64,000 nt of DNA from assembly GCA_037043015.1 (NCBI GenBank), contig CM073322.1, positions 33,749,364 to 33,813,363 of the forward strand. The letters run 5' to 3'. Positions within the stretch are counted from its first letter, which is position 1. Every line of letters starts with the position of its first letter. Below are positions 1-13,084 of the stretch, piece after piece. Position numbers and translations under genes: made by a program. Source of the DNA: Bryum argenteum. Its lineage: Eukaryota; Streptophyta; Bryopsida; Bryales; Bryaceae. Below the pieces are notes generated by a model. The model made no database searches, was not told the origin of the DNA, and worked only from the letters and a program-made list of their open reading frames with translations.

Positions 1-1767
1 TTGTACGCCAGATACCGTCCAGAGAAGCTTATGGAGCACCTGAAGCTTTTTGCTACGCGTATCAACATTCCAAGGCTAATCCGTGTTTGCGACGAGCAAC
101 AGCACTGGAAGGAACTTACCTACTTGTATATTCAGTACGATGAGTTCGATAATGCTGCTGCTACTATGATGAGCCATTCTCCAGAAGCTTGGGACCATAT
201 GCAGTTCAAGGATGTGGCTGTCAAGGTTGCCAACGTGGAACTTTACTACAAGGCTGCACATTTCTATCTGCAAGAGCATCCTGAGCTCATCAATGATCTG
301 CTCAATGTCCTAGCTGCTCGCGTGGATCATACAAGGGTCGTGGATATCATGCGGAAGGTAATTACTCTACTAGAGCTTTTGTCAATTAAGTGTTGTTTAT
401 ATTACGCGTGGACATTTCCTTGTTGCTCTAGCTTCCTGAGTAATCAGTACGCTTTCAGATACTTTGCCAGATATTGAGGTTTGCTATACAGTCGTGTCTT
501 ACTTGAGCTTCACATCGTTTACAGGCTGGGCAACTACCACTGGTGAAGCCATACATGGTAGCTGTACAGAGCGCCAATAATGCTGCAGTGAATGAGGCTC
601 TGAATGCGCTTTACATAGAGGATGAAGATTATGACAGGCTCAGGGAGTCCATTGATATGTATGATAACTTCGACCAGATTTCAATGGCACAACGGGTAAT
701 GTTATTACCCTATCTTTAGGCTTGCTTTACCATATATTAAGCTGCTGATCAATATGAAGAATTAGCAGAGAATCCTATGTCGTTGGTTCATCGAGAATGC
801 TGTCAATATTTGAAGCATATGCTGAATGGACTTTTGTGACCATCTTATCAGATTGAGAAGCACGAGCTTCTGGAAATGCGACGCGTTGCTGCTTACATCT
901 ACAAAAGGGCTGGTAGATGGAAACAATCTGTGGCGCTTTCGAAGAAGGACAATTTGTACAAGGATGCGATGGAGACTTGTTCACAGTCAGGCGATCGTGA
1001 TCTTGCTGAGGAGTTGCTTACCTTCTTCGTGGACAAGGTGACTTATTATCACCCTTCTTATCATCATTTTCCAGGTCCCTGGCTGTTACCGATCTTTTAT
1101 TAAATGTGGGTCTTTTTACTTGTGCTGATGTATTGTATCTCCACGTTTGATACAGGGCAAGAAAGAATGCTTTGCTGCATGCTTGTACACATGCTATGAT
1201 CTCATTCGTGCCGACGTTGCTGTGGAGCTGGCCTGGATGCATGGCATGATGGACTTTGCCGTCCCTTACATGTTGCAGGTCCGTAACTCTTCATGCTCAT
1301 GTCACTTGACATACGATTGCTCTCCTTATTTTTAATGTGAAAGTGCCAATTTGGAAGCTAAAGGCTAATGGTGTCATCTGCTGCAGTTCATGCGTGAGTA
1401 CACAACAAAGGTTGATGAGCTTATCAAGGACAAAATTGAAGCAACTGAAGAGAAGAGGTCCAAGGAGTCCGAGGAGAAGGAGGTCGTCGCGCAACAGGTA
1501 TGACCCTTACTCAGCAGAGCACGGACTCGGATTATGTTCAGAATGGTGGATTTTTTAGCGAAGTAAACATCGACTGATGCTTACATTCACCTTCTTTTGC
1601 AGAATATGTATGCCCAGCTTCTGCCGTTAGCTCTACCTGCGCCACCTGTTGCCGGTATGAGTGGCGGTATGCCTGGGATGCCCGGAATGTCAGGCATGGG
1701 CGCAGGTATGCCAGGTATGCCTTATGGAGGAGGAGGTTATGGCATGCCTGCTATGAGTTCGTTCTAA
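1..1767 (+). CDS. CHC: Clathrin heavy chain, C-terminal part (5' end outside window)
   Basis: Clathrin heavy chain forms the triskelion leg of coated vesicles at the plasma membrane and trans-Golgi. Six exons are visible: 1-357, 525-695, 852-1037, 1156-1278, 1387-1497 and 1603-1767. Each has GT-AG borders, and all junctions fall between codons. The joined protein runs through the last clathrin heavy-chain repeat (e.g. [35 protein letters not shown]) into the trimerisation region. It ends in a Met/Gly/Pro-rich tail (repeated GMPGM, stop TAA at 1765) typical of plant heavy chains. The gene starts to the left of the window. No frame damage is seen in the part present. It converges on the TFIIE beta gene. 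Confidence 0.97.
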
Positions 1768-3245
1768 ACTCTTCTCAGATGAGCTTCGGAATCGTGTTGA
1801 AATGAGAGACCACATGCTGGAGAACGGATCTTTGTTCCATCGTGGCATCGAAATGGATCAGGAATTGTATGAGAGGAGTAAAGCGGCAGCGCTTTAGGAG
1901 GTAGGAAGGGGTGGTGATGGTAGTGTTAGTGCTGCACAATGTAAATGAGGGTAGTGCTGAGGGCTTGAGTTGCTACAGTAGGTTCGTAGGGTAGAAAGAG
2001 AAAGCGTGGCAAGCAACACCTCATGTAGAGAAAGCCTTCCCATTTGTAGAAGTATCTGCGTTTTGACCCAACTTCTTGTGACTCGTCTCGTCTCAGTCGC
2101 CATATTTCTGTTTGCACCTTGTAAGCTTTCAGGTTTGGGTCATACATTGGGAGAGTCTAAGTTTACGTAGTAAGTGCCGTTTAAGCTTGGAATAGCTCGA
2201 TTGTTGGTTCCAGTTAATAAGCACTATGAAAACTACTTTCACAAAATTGTCAGAAATATTATTGCATGGTATCACTTACTTATTTCTAAAAGATCTTGAA
2301 GCTACAGTAGATTTTTGAAGTTAGCTTTTAATTCAGTGGATTCACAGTGTATGTTCGAGGAATTGGACATACTTACAATACCATAAGCTTTCATCTGATA
2401 CTTGGACAGAGTAAGGTTGAAGTACCCATAACCACCAACATAAGAAAATTCGCCCATTTGTAAATGGTCTATTTATAGTGGGTATTTTTTTTTGGGTGGC
2501 AAGATAGTTTTTAGGAAGGTTTGTAATTTTTTTATATTTTTTTGTAAAACACATGAATTATTACAAATTTTCAAACAGTGAAGTACTGCAGGACCCGTAA
2601 TCAACCTATAGGGTATGCAAAAACCACCTTAGATGGTACAAATTTCCATTCATGATTCGACCCAAAACCACCAGCTTTTTTATTGTTTTGATTGGTCAGT
2701 TTGAATTGATGAATTGAGTGTTCTGACAATGCTAGTTCAGGCTAGGTGCGCTTATTGAGAGACCTACATGTTGATAGTGGGGGTGCTGGTGGTTATGGGT
2801 ACTTCAACCATAGTACCATCAGAATCGTTTGGATCACGTTTTTTAGGAGCCTCATGTTGAAAATAAATCAACCAACCTTAAGAGTGTAACACTGGTCACA
2901 TCCGTATTCAAAAGCATACAACAGCATTCTAATGAGAACAAAAATGGAGTGTATTCAAAGGGACCTTTTTACAACATAATAGAAACTCATTATGAGTATT
3001 AACCATTACGAAATTTGCTCCTACTGCCACTACGATGTCCCAGATCCAGAATCATGTGCCCGCAAACGTTTAAAAGGAGGCATCATCATGAATTCGTGAC
3101 TGCTTTCTGATGCTAAAATGAACCATCGGTAATCAAATCTAGCCAGCTTATGGCCCACTTTCAGAAGGGTGACGTTCACAACAAGGCTATGGAAATCCAT
3201 CAGAAGTAGGACGTAGAAACTGTTACACGCAAGAGCGTCTTGATT
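1768..3245. other. Convergent intergenic region with 3' UTRs
   Basis: This lies between the stop codons of the clathrin (+) and TFIIE beta (-) genes and should hold both 3' UTRs. Short ORFs here have no recognisable similarity. No RNA gene or transposon end was identified. Confidence 0.6.
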
Positions 3246-5067
3246 TTAAGGCACTTCGATGGACTTGAAAAGCTCCGGTAAGTGGGCATTCGTGTACTTC
3301 GTCCGTTTCGACTCCCTTCTTTTCTTTTTCTGTGGCTTTGGAATCTGAGACCGTGGAACGCCTGCCATTGCCTCTCGGCGTGCCGAGTTCGTGGCTGGCT
3401 TCATCCCTGCTTTTTGCAATTCTCTCTCCACGTCCATAAACTCCCGCGGTGTGTCTATTCCCCTTATCAACTGCTTCAAATCCTCATCCACCTGTTCATA
3501 GCAGGAACATGTAACTAAAATAAGCAAGACCGCCAACCCTAAATTCATCAACTAGCTCACAAGCATGCATGCTGATAAGTAGCCGTTAGCAGAAACTCGG
3601 TGAATCTTAATGTACCGATACTGATGTAATTGTGCCAGGTGTATTAGAGGTGAGAGGCCATTGTACCTTGATAACAATTTTGGGATCATTTGGGTAGACA
3701 ATGTCCTCTTGAGAATCACTGTTCATCAACACCCAAACTTTTCCAGTTGCTTTAAGATCCTGGAACCCCACAAACAAGCCAGTCAGCAGATGGAACATTC
3801 CCATACACAATCACCGACACGTTCGAAGTCTTCTACACAAATAGGCTGCAAAGCGCAAACGGATAGTTGCTACCATAGTAAACATACCTGCCCAACGGCT
3901 GCTATGACTTAAATGCCATAATATATTGCAGATGAGGTATTTACACTAGTATAAGCGGTGCATAAGGTTCAACAACCAGGAATACCTGCACATCGGCCTG
4001 AATTCCTGGATATGAGTCTTTTAGATCACCCATGGGAACCCCTTCCGGATACTTCCTCACAAGAACTAGAAGCTCATCCTTGTTCTTCAAATCGTGCTTT
4101 GACTGCCAGAAGACAATATCGTACAGCATTGAATAAAGTAAACTCCGCGGTTGGAAAAGGATAAATGATGCATCAGAGGATACAGAAGACGATCGTGTCA
4201 ATCCGAAACTCTCAAAAAGAGATGAGGGGCTGCCTCTATGTAGAGCAATCGTATACAAGCTCCTTTTGCACTTCAAGAGCAATCCTCACAGCAAACTTCA
4301 CAATGTGCAGGTTAGGTTGGTTTGGGCGCAAACCTTGTAAGCGAATCGCTGGCCATCGAAGGAGACCTTCACGTTGCTTTTCAAGCTCTCAAATACATCC
4401 TTGTTGTGTTTTACGTCGACAAAGCAGAGGTCGTTGATCTCCTCGGGTAGCAGCGATTGACGAGTCTGCACACCAGCAACTCGAAAATTATAAAACCTTA
4501 AAAGAACCTTGTAAGTTCATACATTAATTTTCGAGATCGAGCAAAATACTGATTACCAGAATCAGTCCATTCGTTGGTCAATTGAAACACAAGACAAGAC
4601 ATAACCGATAAAATCCGCGGAATTTCAACAGTACATGAGGCCCAATTAGTATCCCAGATTCGCCATTAGAATGATTGGTAACAGCATTGCTGCCTCCAGA
4701 TGCACTAAACCCTAATTCGTGCGGTTCACGGAAACTAGTGGAATTGAGAGCGAAGAAGGAACACAGCTCAAGCCCTAGAGATCTGCAGGCTTACTTCAAG
4801 CAAAAGATCGAGCACTCGTTTGATCTGCGCACCGACGGGCGATTTCTGGATGGTAGCAATCTGCTGCAGCTTCTCCGTATCATTGGTGAACGAGAAGCGC
4901 TGCGCAAGTGGCACAAGGGGCTGCGATCTGGGAGGCGGATTAGGGGCTTTGCGCGACGCGGGAGCCGAAGTGTCTTTCGGGGCCGGGCGAGTGGGTAGAG
5001 TAGCAAGCGACGCTTGCAGCTTCTCTTGCTGTTTCGTGAACTGCGCGAGCTTCTGCCGCAGCGCCAT
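3246..5067 (-). CDS. TFIIE-beta: Transcription initiation factor IIE, beta subunit
   Basis: TFIIE beta pairs with TFIIE alpha in the RNA polymerase II pre-initiation complex in the nucleus and helps recruit TFIIH. Five exons on the minus strand (4795-5067, 4334-4465, 3986-4102, 3667-3759, 3246-3491) have GT-AG borders and sum to 861 nt, a 286-residue protein, the usual plant length. The N-terminus (MALRQKLAQFTKQQEK) is basic and coiled. It is followed by the winged-helix core (GAQIKRVLDLLLE, VKVSFDGQRFAYKSKHDLK, YPEGVPMGDLKDSYPG, KVWVLMNSDSQEDIVYPND). The tail has LIRGID and a Lys-rich segment ending KRTKYTNAHLPELF, all hallmarks of the plant family. The ATG at 5067 is chosen because family proteins begin there; the frame is open further upstream. 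The gene looks intact. Confidence 0.96.
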
Positions 5068-7190
5068 GGCTACCTTATGCTGTACCGCGAGCGGCCGTTG
5101 CTTGCTTTTCTCCTTTCTCAGGATTCCAAAAGTTTGTATTGCGCAATTCACCCGCAGGAAACCCTAAAACCTACCGCCTGGCTAGAGATTTCTCCAATTT
5201 TTCCAATTTAGTGAAATCGCGATCGCACGAGCTCTTAAGAACGATTCAACGAGCGGTTTTTAGAGAATCGTGGAGCGCGATCCTCTTGGAGCTCCTGCAT
5301 ACGCCGGAGGAGGATAGCCACTAGAGAGGAGAAAGGAAGCCTCTCCTGGTTTATAGAGGAGCCTGCTCGGTCTTCCTTTTGCTTTTTGGAAGCTTCCATT
5401 CACTTTTCGGCTACTCGTCTTCCTTTCATGCAGTCAACCTTTTTGTCGACCACGACTTTTTCTTCGTTTTCGAACGCTTTCCACAATTACAATGATGGAC
5501 ATTATGAAGTACCAATAAATAGATTGAGTACATTATGAATCACCAATTGGTAAATAGATTTAAAAGTGATATTTATTTTGAATAAAATTGAATCATGTCA
5601 AAAGATCAACCTAATTCAAATACTCAAAACTATTCAATAACCGTATGCGGAACGTCAAATTCGGTACAACTCAAGCAAATTCATAATTTCTTAAATTTTT
5701 TTCAAAAATATCTTTTGAGTTTATCGGGAAGTTGAATATTTAGGAAATGACTTTGCCATATATCAATTGAACGATGTATTTGAATTAAATTTTTAAAAAC
5801 TTTTATAATCTTTCATGTACATTAAGGAATGTACTTATTATTAAATGAAGATTGCACCAAGGAAGCTAATGAACCTCATTTCAACTTATCACTTGGAGTT
5901 CATTAATTTTGAGGTGACACTAAGAGTAGTGACTTGGAGTTCATTAACACTATAGTGGCACTAACTTTGAAACAACAACTTGGTATAAGATTTATATATG
6001 TTTATCAGTATGCATTTTTTTTTTTCTAAAGTATGAATATTGTGCTCAAATTTATATGAAAGTAAATAGCCCAGCTCCATCAGTTGCACGTGTGGCTCAC
6101 ATAATAATTGTAGCAATTGAGGGCCCAAACTTCTGCAATATGAGTATGATAGGAGAGTAGTACCTAGAAGCCTAACTCCGATAACAAGGTCCTACAATGG
6201 TTTAATAACTCTACGTGGAAGTATTGATAAACTCAACCAATGCGCATAGTATGGAATATAGCATAGTATTACAAAGTGATATAAAACTAAAAGACACGGT
6301 TCTGAACCCAAGGATGATGCTGACATTTCAAAGAAGACATAACAAAAAATCCTAAAAGGGTGATGCTGAAATCCCAAAACATTGTAAACTAGGTTGCCGA
6401 ATTGATTTTAAGAAGAAAAATTAAATATTTGGCACACGTATAAAGAATGTGAAGTGAGCGTACGGTATTTGGCACTATGGTGATGGTTTAGTCTTACATG
6501 TGTAATTAGCTTCCAAAGGACAAAATCCATTGGATTTGGGAAAATTAGACCAAAATTGAACCAAATTACCAAAATTAGACCCTTCATCTTGGTTGTTCGA
6601 AATAATAAAAACCTACTTTCGTGCTCTTGTATCTTTAGGGGTTAATTGACAGTCTCTAAATGTGGCTTACCAATTAGTTATCCACTTGATTATCGAATCT
6701 GCAAGGAAGGAAACATGTATTCCAGAATGTCACTGAATGTGCAAGTATTGAGTCTCTAGCTCGTTCAGAGCGTCCTTACAAAGAATCATACATTTCGCCA
6801 AGTGTTCTCACTCTTACGTGTGCCAACTAAACTCGTAGTGAACTTTTAGTAAACTATGAGTAGATTATTTATTTTGTGGTGGAAATATACCTCCTCCTAT
6901 TTTCAAAGTATCAAAAGTATCGTACAAGATTCTCAAAAGAAAAGCAGAAGCATAATTGAGAGCTCTGTTCGACAGGATTGATTGAATCTCCAAGCGCGTG
7001 GGGCACCAGGATTCCTTCTTCACTAGCATTGTGGTCTATTGCACCGTTCTGACAATTTCAGTGACTCGCACGCTGCGCGCTCAGATTCAGTCCTCTTCTA
7101 GATCAGTAGCAAGCTAGCTGATGAAACAAGCCCCCAGCATGCTTAACACCCTGCTGCTGTAGTTAAGAACCTCATCAAACATCTGCAGCG
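5068..7190. other. Intergenic region between divergent genes
   Basis: This is about 2.1 kb between the TFIIE beta start (-) and the transporter start (+). The first 250 bp is GC-richer and is probably the TFIIE beta promoter and 5' UTR. The remainder is AT-rich and no coding signal, RNA gene or clear repeat was recognised. Confidence 0.5.
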
Positions 7191-9815
7191 ATGTCGCAAG
7201 CCAAAGGAGGAGGAGGCGCCGGAGCTGCCATAGCCACGCCGGAGCTGCAATCCGAGTCTCCCACCCTGCGAGGCATTTTGCGCGTGGCGGAGAATCGCCG
7301 CGTGCTGATTAGCGTCATTCCCACTCTCACTCTGGCCATCATCGGCGGGTAACAAGCTCACCTTGCATGCGCACAACTTTAGTGCTTCCCTTTTAATTAG
7401 TGGGAGCTTGAGTAATTGCACTGATCGCGCTTCTCAGAGGGTATGGATATCCCGCTGGAAGATCTTGCTGGAAATCGTGTCTTGGTTTACTAATTCATTG
7501 GTTCCCCTTTTGACTAGTGCGCTGCGAGTTTGAATCAATCGTACTAATCAGAAGAAATGGGTATCCCGCTCGAAGATTCAGCTGAGATTTGTGTCTTAGT
7601 TTTTTAATAAGACGAGTCAGTGGAGAGAATGCAGTCCACCGAGATGGGTGTGGTCAAAGTCTGAGAATTGTACTCGGAAAACGGACGTCCGTAGCGCTGT
7701 GAGGAGGCGGTTGACGGAATGTGTGGGCCGGGGATGCATGCAGGGCGGTGCTGCCGGTCGCGTGGGCGTTCAGCGTCACGGGCATCACAGCTGGGTTCCT
7801 GATTATGTTGGTGGTGGCGTCAGCCAATGCCTTCACCTGCGACTTGTTGCTGCGTCAGGCGCTTGTCACCGGCACCAGGGATTATGAGTCGCTGGGGCTC
7901 GCCGTTGCCGGCCCCGCCTGGCGCGTAAGCCCCGTATTAAATGACCATAACTATGCTTTCTTCTCGTCTTCAATTCAAACTGACACTCAACGTTTGGTTT
8001 TTTTGCAGCTTACGACGGAGATCAGCATTGTGGTCCTGTTGCTGGGGTCCATATAGGCGGCACAGCGCAAATAGGAGAAGCTGGCGCCAGTGGGTTATTA
8101 TGCATATGGCCGAACGACGTCCCCGACGTGCTGGTGAATGGAGGAGGACGCGTGATCATGTTCTTCGTGGTGGCTCTAGTCCTCTGGCCATTGTGCTGCG
8201 TTCGCCGCATTCGCCAGGTCCAACTCAATTCTCACTCGCTTGAACTTTCCAATCGTCTCCGGCGCCAGAGGCGGATCCTGATGTGGTTGTGTGAGCGATT
8301 GTAGTTGGAGTACGCGGCTATGGTAGGGACGCTGATCGTCTTGTGGTTGATGATCGACACGGTCGTCGAGAGTTCTATCCACAGACTGCCGGCAGTAGCA
8401 AACGGGGAGCTCGCTGCCGTTGGCTTCAGCTCCATTGGTAAGTGACCATTGCACAAGCTTGAGCTTCACAAATAACGCATGATCAAAGCTTCGATGTTAA
8501 AAAATGGTGTTGTAGGGCTGGTGTCGCAGGCGGTGTCGGTGTTTGGATTTGCCTTCTACATTCAACCTGTGATCATGCCCCTGTTGGATGAGATGCCTGA
8601 AGGCAAGCTCGGCGTCAAGCTCACTTCTTACTCCACGCGAATGGTGGTGCTCGGTACTCTTTCTTTCTCCCTAAAACCCTGAAGCCTCGAAGCCTAACCT
8701 AACATCCTTCCGAAGCCATCTGTTACTGCTGTCGAAACAAACCGCTCAGCTTGAGGTTGCTGACATCCACTGCAAAAAGCTAGTGCATTCGACTCTCATG
8801 CAGAAACGTCTCATGCAGAAACGTGATCAATTTCATATCAGATTGATAATGAAAAGAGTCAGAAAAGAGTGATCGCTCGATAAATGGAAGCTCTTGCATC
8901 AACTTTTTCTGGGACTGTTCATTAATATCACCAGCTTCTCAACTTCTTTCTAATCTACATGACTCACTTAAAATATTTAAACGTAATGTTGAGATCCCAT
9001 ATAGGTTGCCACTGTATATTCGAATGTTAGTGAAAGCTTGAGTGGTAGCTGTGCAGTGAACGCATTCGTGATTTATGGTGCAACGGGATTCTTCGGAGCA
9101 GCGAGATACGGTGCCAATACGGAGGAAAATATACTGGAGAATAAATGGCTGGGCGGGGGCGTAGCGCAAGGCGTGCTCAACCTCGCCATGACTGGTAGCG
9201 TTCGCAATCTTTCCGATACCATTCAAACTTTCCTTTCCATATGGATGATCTGAGTGCTGTACATTGCGTGGATGCAGTTTACTTGGCATTATCGTTGCCC
9301 ATGCTGGAGCACCCAACCAGGCACACGATCGATGGCTGGCTTCCGGAGAGCTTCATAAGGAACAAGCGGGCTCGCCATGTAGTCGTCATGAGCTGCATCC
9401 TCGCCTTTTGCTTGGCCATTGCGGTGATTTGGCCTGCCAAGTCGGGCGACATGCTGGTGGTCACGGGCGCCACGGGCGTATGCATGGTGTCTTACATCAT
9501 TCCCGTCGTCAACCATCTTCTTCTCTTTTACTCCAAGTAAGTTAGCTCTCGATCTTGTCCGATTTGCTCCGTTAATTGGTGCTCAGGCTCTTATGTTTCG
9601 GATTGAATTTTGTCAGGAGCGCAATACAAAGGCTTCGGAAACAAGAGCAGGACAGAGATCCTGAAAGCAAGCAATGGCATTTGATAGTGTACAGGAAGGA
9701 CAGGCAAGCTGGTTTGAAGTGGCTTGTGCTTGAGACTTTGCGAGAAGTTTTCTTGCCTCTTCTTGTTTTGGTGGTAGGTGTGTTTTGTAGTGCAGCCTCT
9801 TTGACAACTTTGTAG
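7191..9815 (+). CDS. AVT6/SLC38-like amino acid transporter, one frameshift
   Basis: This is a member of the amino acid/auxin permease superfamily, most like vacuolar-type AVT6 or SLC38 transporters, which carry neutral amino acids across membranes. Exons are inferred at 7191-7348, 7744-7924, 8009-8217, 8305-8437, 8516-8653, 9057-9194, 9278-9536 and 9617-9815, all GT-AG. About 11 hydrophobic segments are seen (e.g. TLTLAIIGG, GFLIMLVVASANAF, MVGTLIVLWLMIDTVV, VVVMSCILAFCLAIAVIW). Family signatures include AQIGEAGASGLL, YGATGFFGAARYG and SLPMLEHPTRH. Exon 3 is 209 nt where a multiple of 3 is needed: near 8053-8057 the frame of LLLGSI runs into TAG, and GGTAQIGEAG continues one base out. Every other exon is clean. 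So this is either a very young pseudogene or a one-base assembly error. The exon 6 acceptor is the least certain border. Confidence 0.8.
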
Positions 9816-12800
9816 ACTACCGTCAGGTCGGCATTGATGCCACTAATTATGTAGACAAGTTGATCACTCTCACTTTGACAAGGATGTTAAAAAACAAAAT
9901 GAGAGCAGGTATGAGAATGTACGATATTCCACTAAATTGATAGACCATGTAAATCTTCACGCATATGGTATTTCTTCATCATATGGTGACCGAGTTGAAG
10001 TAAGTGCTGGAATTTTCAACAACTTTGACCTGATTCTGTAAACAAAACGTGCCAACGGCAGTATTGACATTCCATATGTTTCATAATGTGATCTTGTTAG
10101 TCAGTATTTCTATCTAAACTTTTCGTGTGAAGCTCACTGGATAAAAATTTGCTGTTCTCGCTCGTTTCTCCCGAATCTCTCTAGTACTGCTTCATCATGG
10201 TATGTATGATTGCAGTACTCTATCAAAAATATTGCGGAAGGAAGTTGTAAAGTGCTACTACTGGAGCAAATTCGATCTTTCTTATTTGTGGTACTGTCTG
10301 AAGGTGCGAAATCTCAATCAGAATATTGAGAATCTTCTGAGTGCGATGACGATGGTGCAACCTTTCCTATAGTTTAGAGGTTCCATGCAAGAGAGTATAC
10401 TTGACATTTCATATTTGAGGCCCTTGTTCGAATCTGTACAGTACACCAAATTTCAGAAGAATGTCAGAAAAGGAGATGTTAATTGAGAAACTTCAAATTA
10501 AAGGGCACACATTCCATGTTCGAATGTAGTGAGCGCATGCTTCCTCTGAAAATTAGTGCCTTCCTAGACTTATTTTCCAAACTACAGGAAAATGTTCCCG
10601 AGATTCTCAACATCCTGTGACAACTAAAATGAAGGCAAAAATCGAACTACTTCATGCAGGTACCAACTTATCATATTGTTCAAGAAGCTTCGAGGAGACA
10701 ATGAACGTTTGCAATACTAACAGGAAACAACAGTCCGTTGCTACATCTTGAATTTATGCAAGCACTATTCAAATTACCAGTTAGTAGTAATGAATCTGTT
10801 TCTCCTCAGTACGAATATGTGAAGCTATCGAAGCGGTTCCTGAAGCCATGCAATTGTAGCATGCTGAGGTTGTCCAAGGACTCTTCCATTCAACAAAAGA
10901 TGGTTTTAAAATGCACAAATTGAGTTTATGCTGCTATAGTCGAAAACTTGCAGATTCTTTTAAGCAGTCCACTGTCTCAGTTCCATTGTTAGTGCACTGA
11001 TGCAATGGGAATTTGAATGTGAGGAAGATGTGTCGTTGTGCCTTATTCTCTAAGTCTCAGAAAGGCACATAAATAAGTCTCTTGAAGAGAATTTGATTTG
11101 ATAGGACGGAGAGCATTTCAAGATGATAGTAAATAAACACAGTTTTTTTATCAGAATGAAATAACTTAAATGAGGTACTACTTATGTTTATGTATAAAGA
11201 TTGAGTGCCACTAGAATGAAGACTCACTGTGATAGTAGGACACAAAACTAGTGAATTTGTCATTGTTAGAACAACTCAACCTCAAGCATACAGTCTGGTA
11301 ATGAAACTCTTTGATCTACAACGGGATTTTACAAGATTGATCACACAAATCACATTGTAAAATCATGTTGGAAATCAAGAAGTTCTATCACCAACCTCTT
11401 GTGTCATGTTTGTTTGAGAATCCTCAACAAAGAAGGTGGAGCACTCAATTCTATGTTGTTCTATCACTTCCTCCCCTCGCCTCTGAGCACCTTCTACTCT
11501 CACAACCAACTCTCACCTTCTACCACAGTCTCTAAAGCCCTCACACCTCCTACTCTCCCCTTGCCAGTTATCTCCTCTTACTATAGAATAGGGAACATGA
11601 TTGCGTTCTTATAGGAATCCACACCATTATTGGGTGCTCCTTGTCACAAGGAAATGATTGAGCCAACTTAAAGTTTACGCAACGTTCTCCAGCTCATGCT
11701 ACCATTAGCCTACGCAACCTGTAACATACATCCTCCAACTCACCCTATCTTCAAGTTACGCAACCTTCAACACAACCTGCCAACAACCCTCAATCTACGC
11801 AACATCCAACTTACATTACCTTCATCTTACCTTACGTAACTTACAGAGCAATCATTGAATAGATTCTTGGCAACATGTTCAACCTGGTTATCCCACTGAT
11901 AAATTGCTTTTGCTTTACTCACCAATGTTCATTGCAATCAATATACCACATTCAACTAAAAGTGGATAGACTTACAAAATCTGAACACAAGGTTTTCTAT
12001 TCTAAATTATAATTAATTGCTTTTCAATGATAGTGATTTACATTGATACATACTAAATAACCATCAAACAAGATGGCATGATCAACCAGGAGTAGTCCCT
12101 AGAGCTCGTGGGGTTGGTTTCCAAGACTCAAGAGGGGGCTGACAACATGACGATACGTTCTCTCCAGCAAGCCCCATGAACCGTTCTCCAGCAACCTCGT
12201 GGCTACGCACGGCTGCTTCAAGCTCTTCCGTGTCTTCCTTGGACAACAAAAGCTTCAGATCGCCCTGCCCTTATTTGAGTCCAGATTAGCAATCCTCATC
12301 TCCAAACGCCCTTTATCGAAATGGATTATTATCTGGAGACTGGTTGAAGATTGGTTCGATTACCTGGGATGGGCACCATTGTGATGCACCTATGCTTATG
12401 CAATCGGGCTCAACGTGCACTTCTTGGCTTCCGCAATGGCTTCCACACGAGCACGAAGCTGCTCGGTCTTCGCCAGATTCTATATGGTATCAGATCCAAA
12501 TTCTGTTAAAATATCACCTCAAACGGCCGTCCTGAAGCTTTGCCCGCTATTTATATGATAGCGCCACGGACTTGGCGGAATTGCGGATTATCGCTTTTCT
12601 GCGTTGAAAAGCATGCCGACAGAAGAGCTTAACACGGTTCTTCAGCTACAGCGAATTAAGAAATTTCCGATCCGCAACTCTTCATGTTGTGCTCTCCCCC
12701 GATGCTTCACTTGCAGTTGTGCAACAGCAAGGGTCGAGTAAGTGTCTTTCAACCTGTGGCCACTCTGGACGAAGTACTTTGCTGCCAAGGAGATCTCTCA

Positions 12801-13084
12801 AGAAGAGATCGAAGCATCTGAGAGTTCTGGTCCACCATTGTGTAGAGACTAGAGAGGCACCAGCTCTAGGATATGAGCAGTTAGTGGATTATTCGGATTC
12901 GCGGATGTGCTCTCTTAGGAGCACGATGGTCGTGGTCAGCAAATGGCTCCCTTCGGTATAGATCATTGAAATGATTCTGTACTCTGATGGTCAAAGTTGG
13001 CCATCAACTCTGTATTTATCACTGACACGGTCGTGGTAGGTGCATTTGTACTGGTAAGCTTGTTCGAGTGGAGATAGATCACTG
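9816..13084. other. Intergenic region without recognised gene
   Basis: This is about 3.3 kb after the transporter stop. The first few hundred bases probably hold its 3' UTR. Short ORFs do not look like known proteins. Around 11.69-11.86 kb the motif TACGCAAC recurs several times in C-rich sequence, a degenerate short repeat. Around 12.1-13.0 kb base composition rises toward that of genes, but no exon chain could be supported. Confidence 0.4.

Noticed and set aside
5139..5324. Small ORF divergent from TFIIE beta
   Set aside because: It lies in the TFIIE beta 5' region and has no protein-like features.
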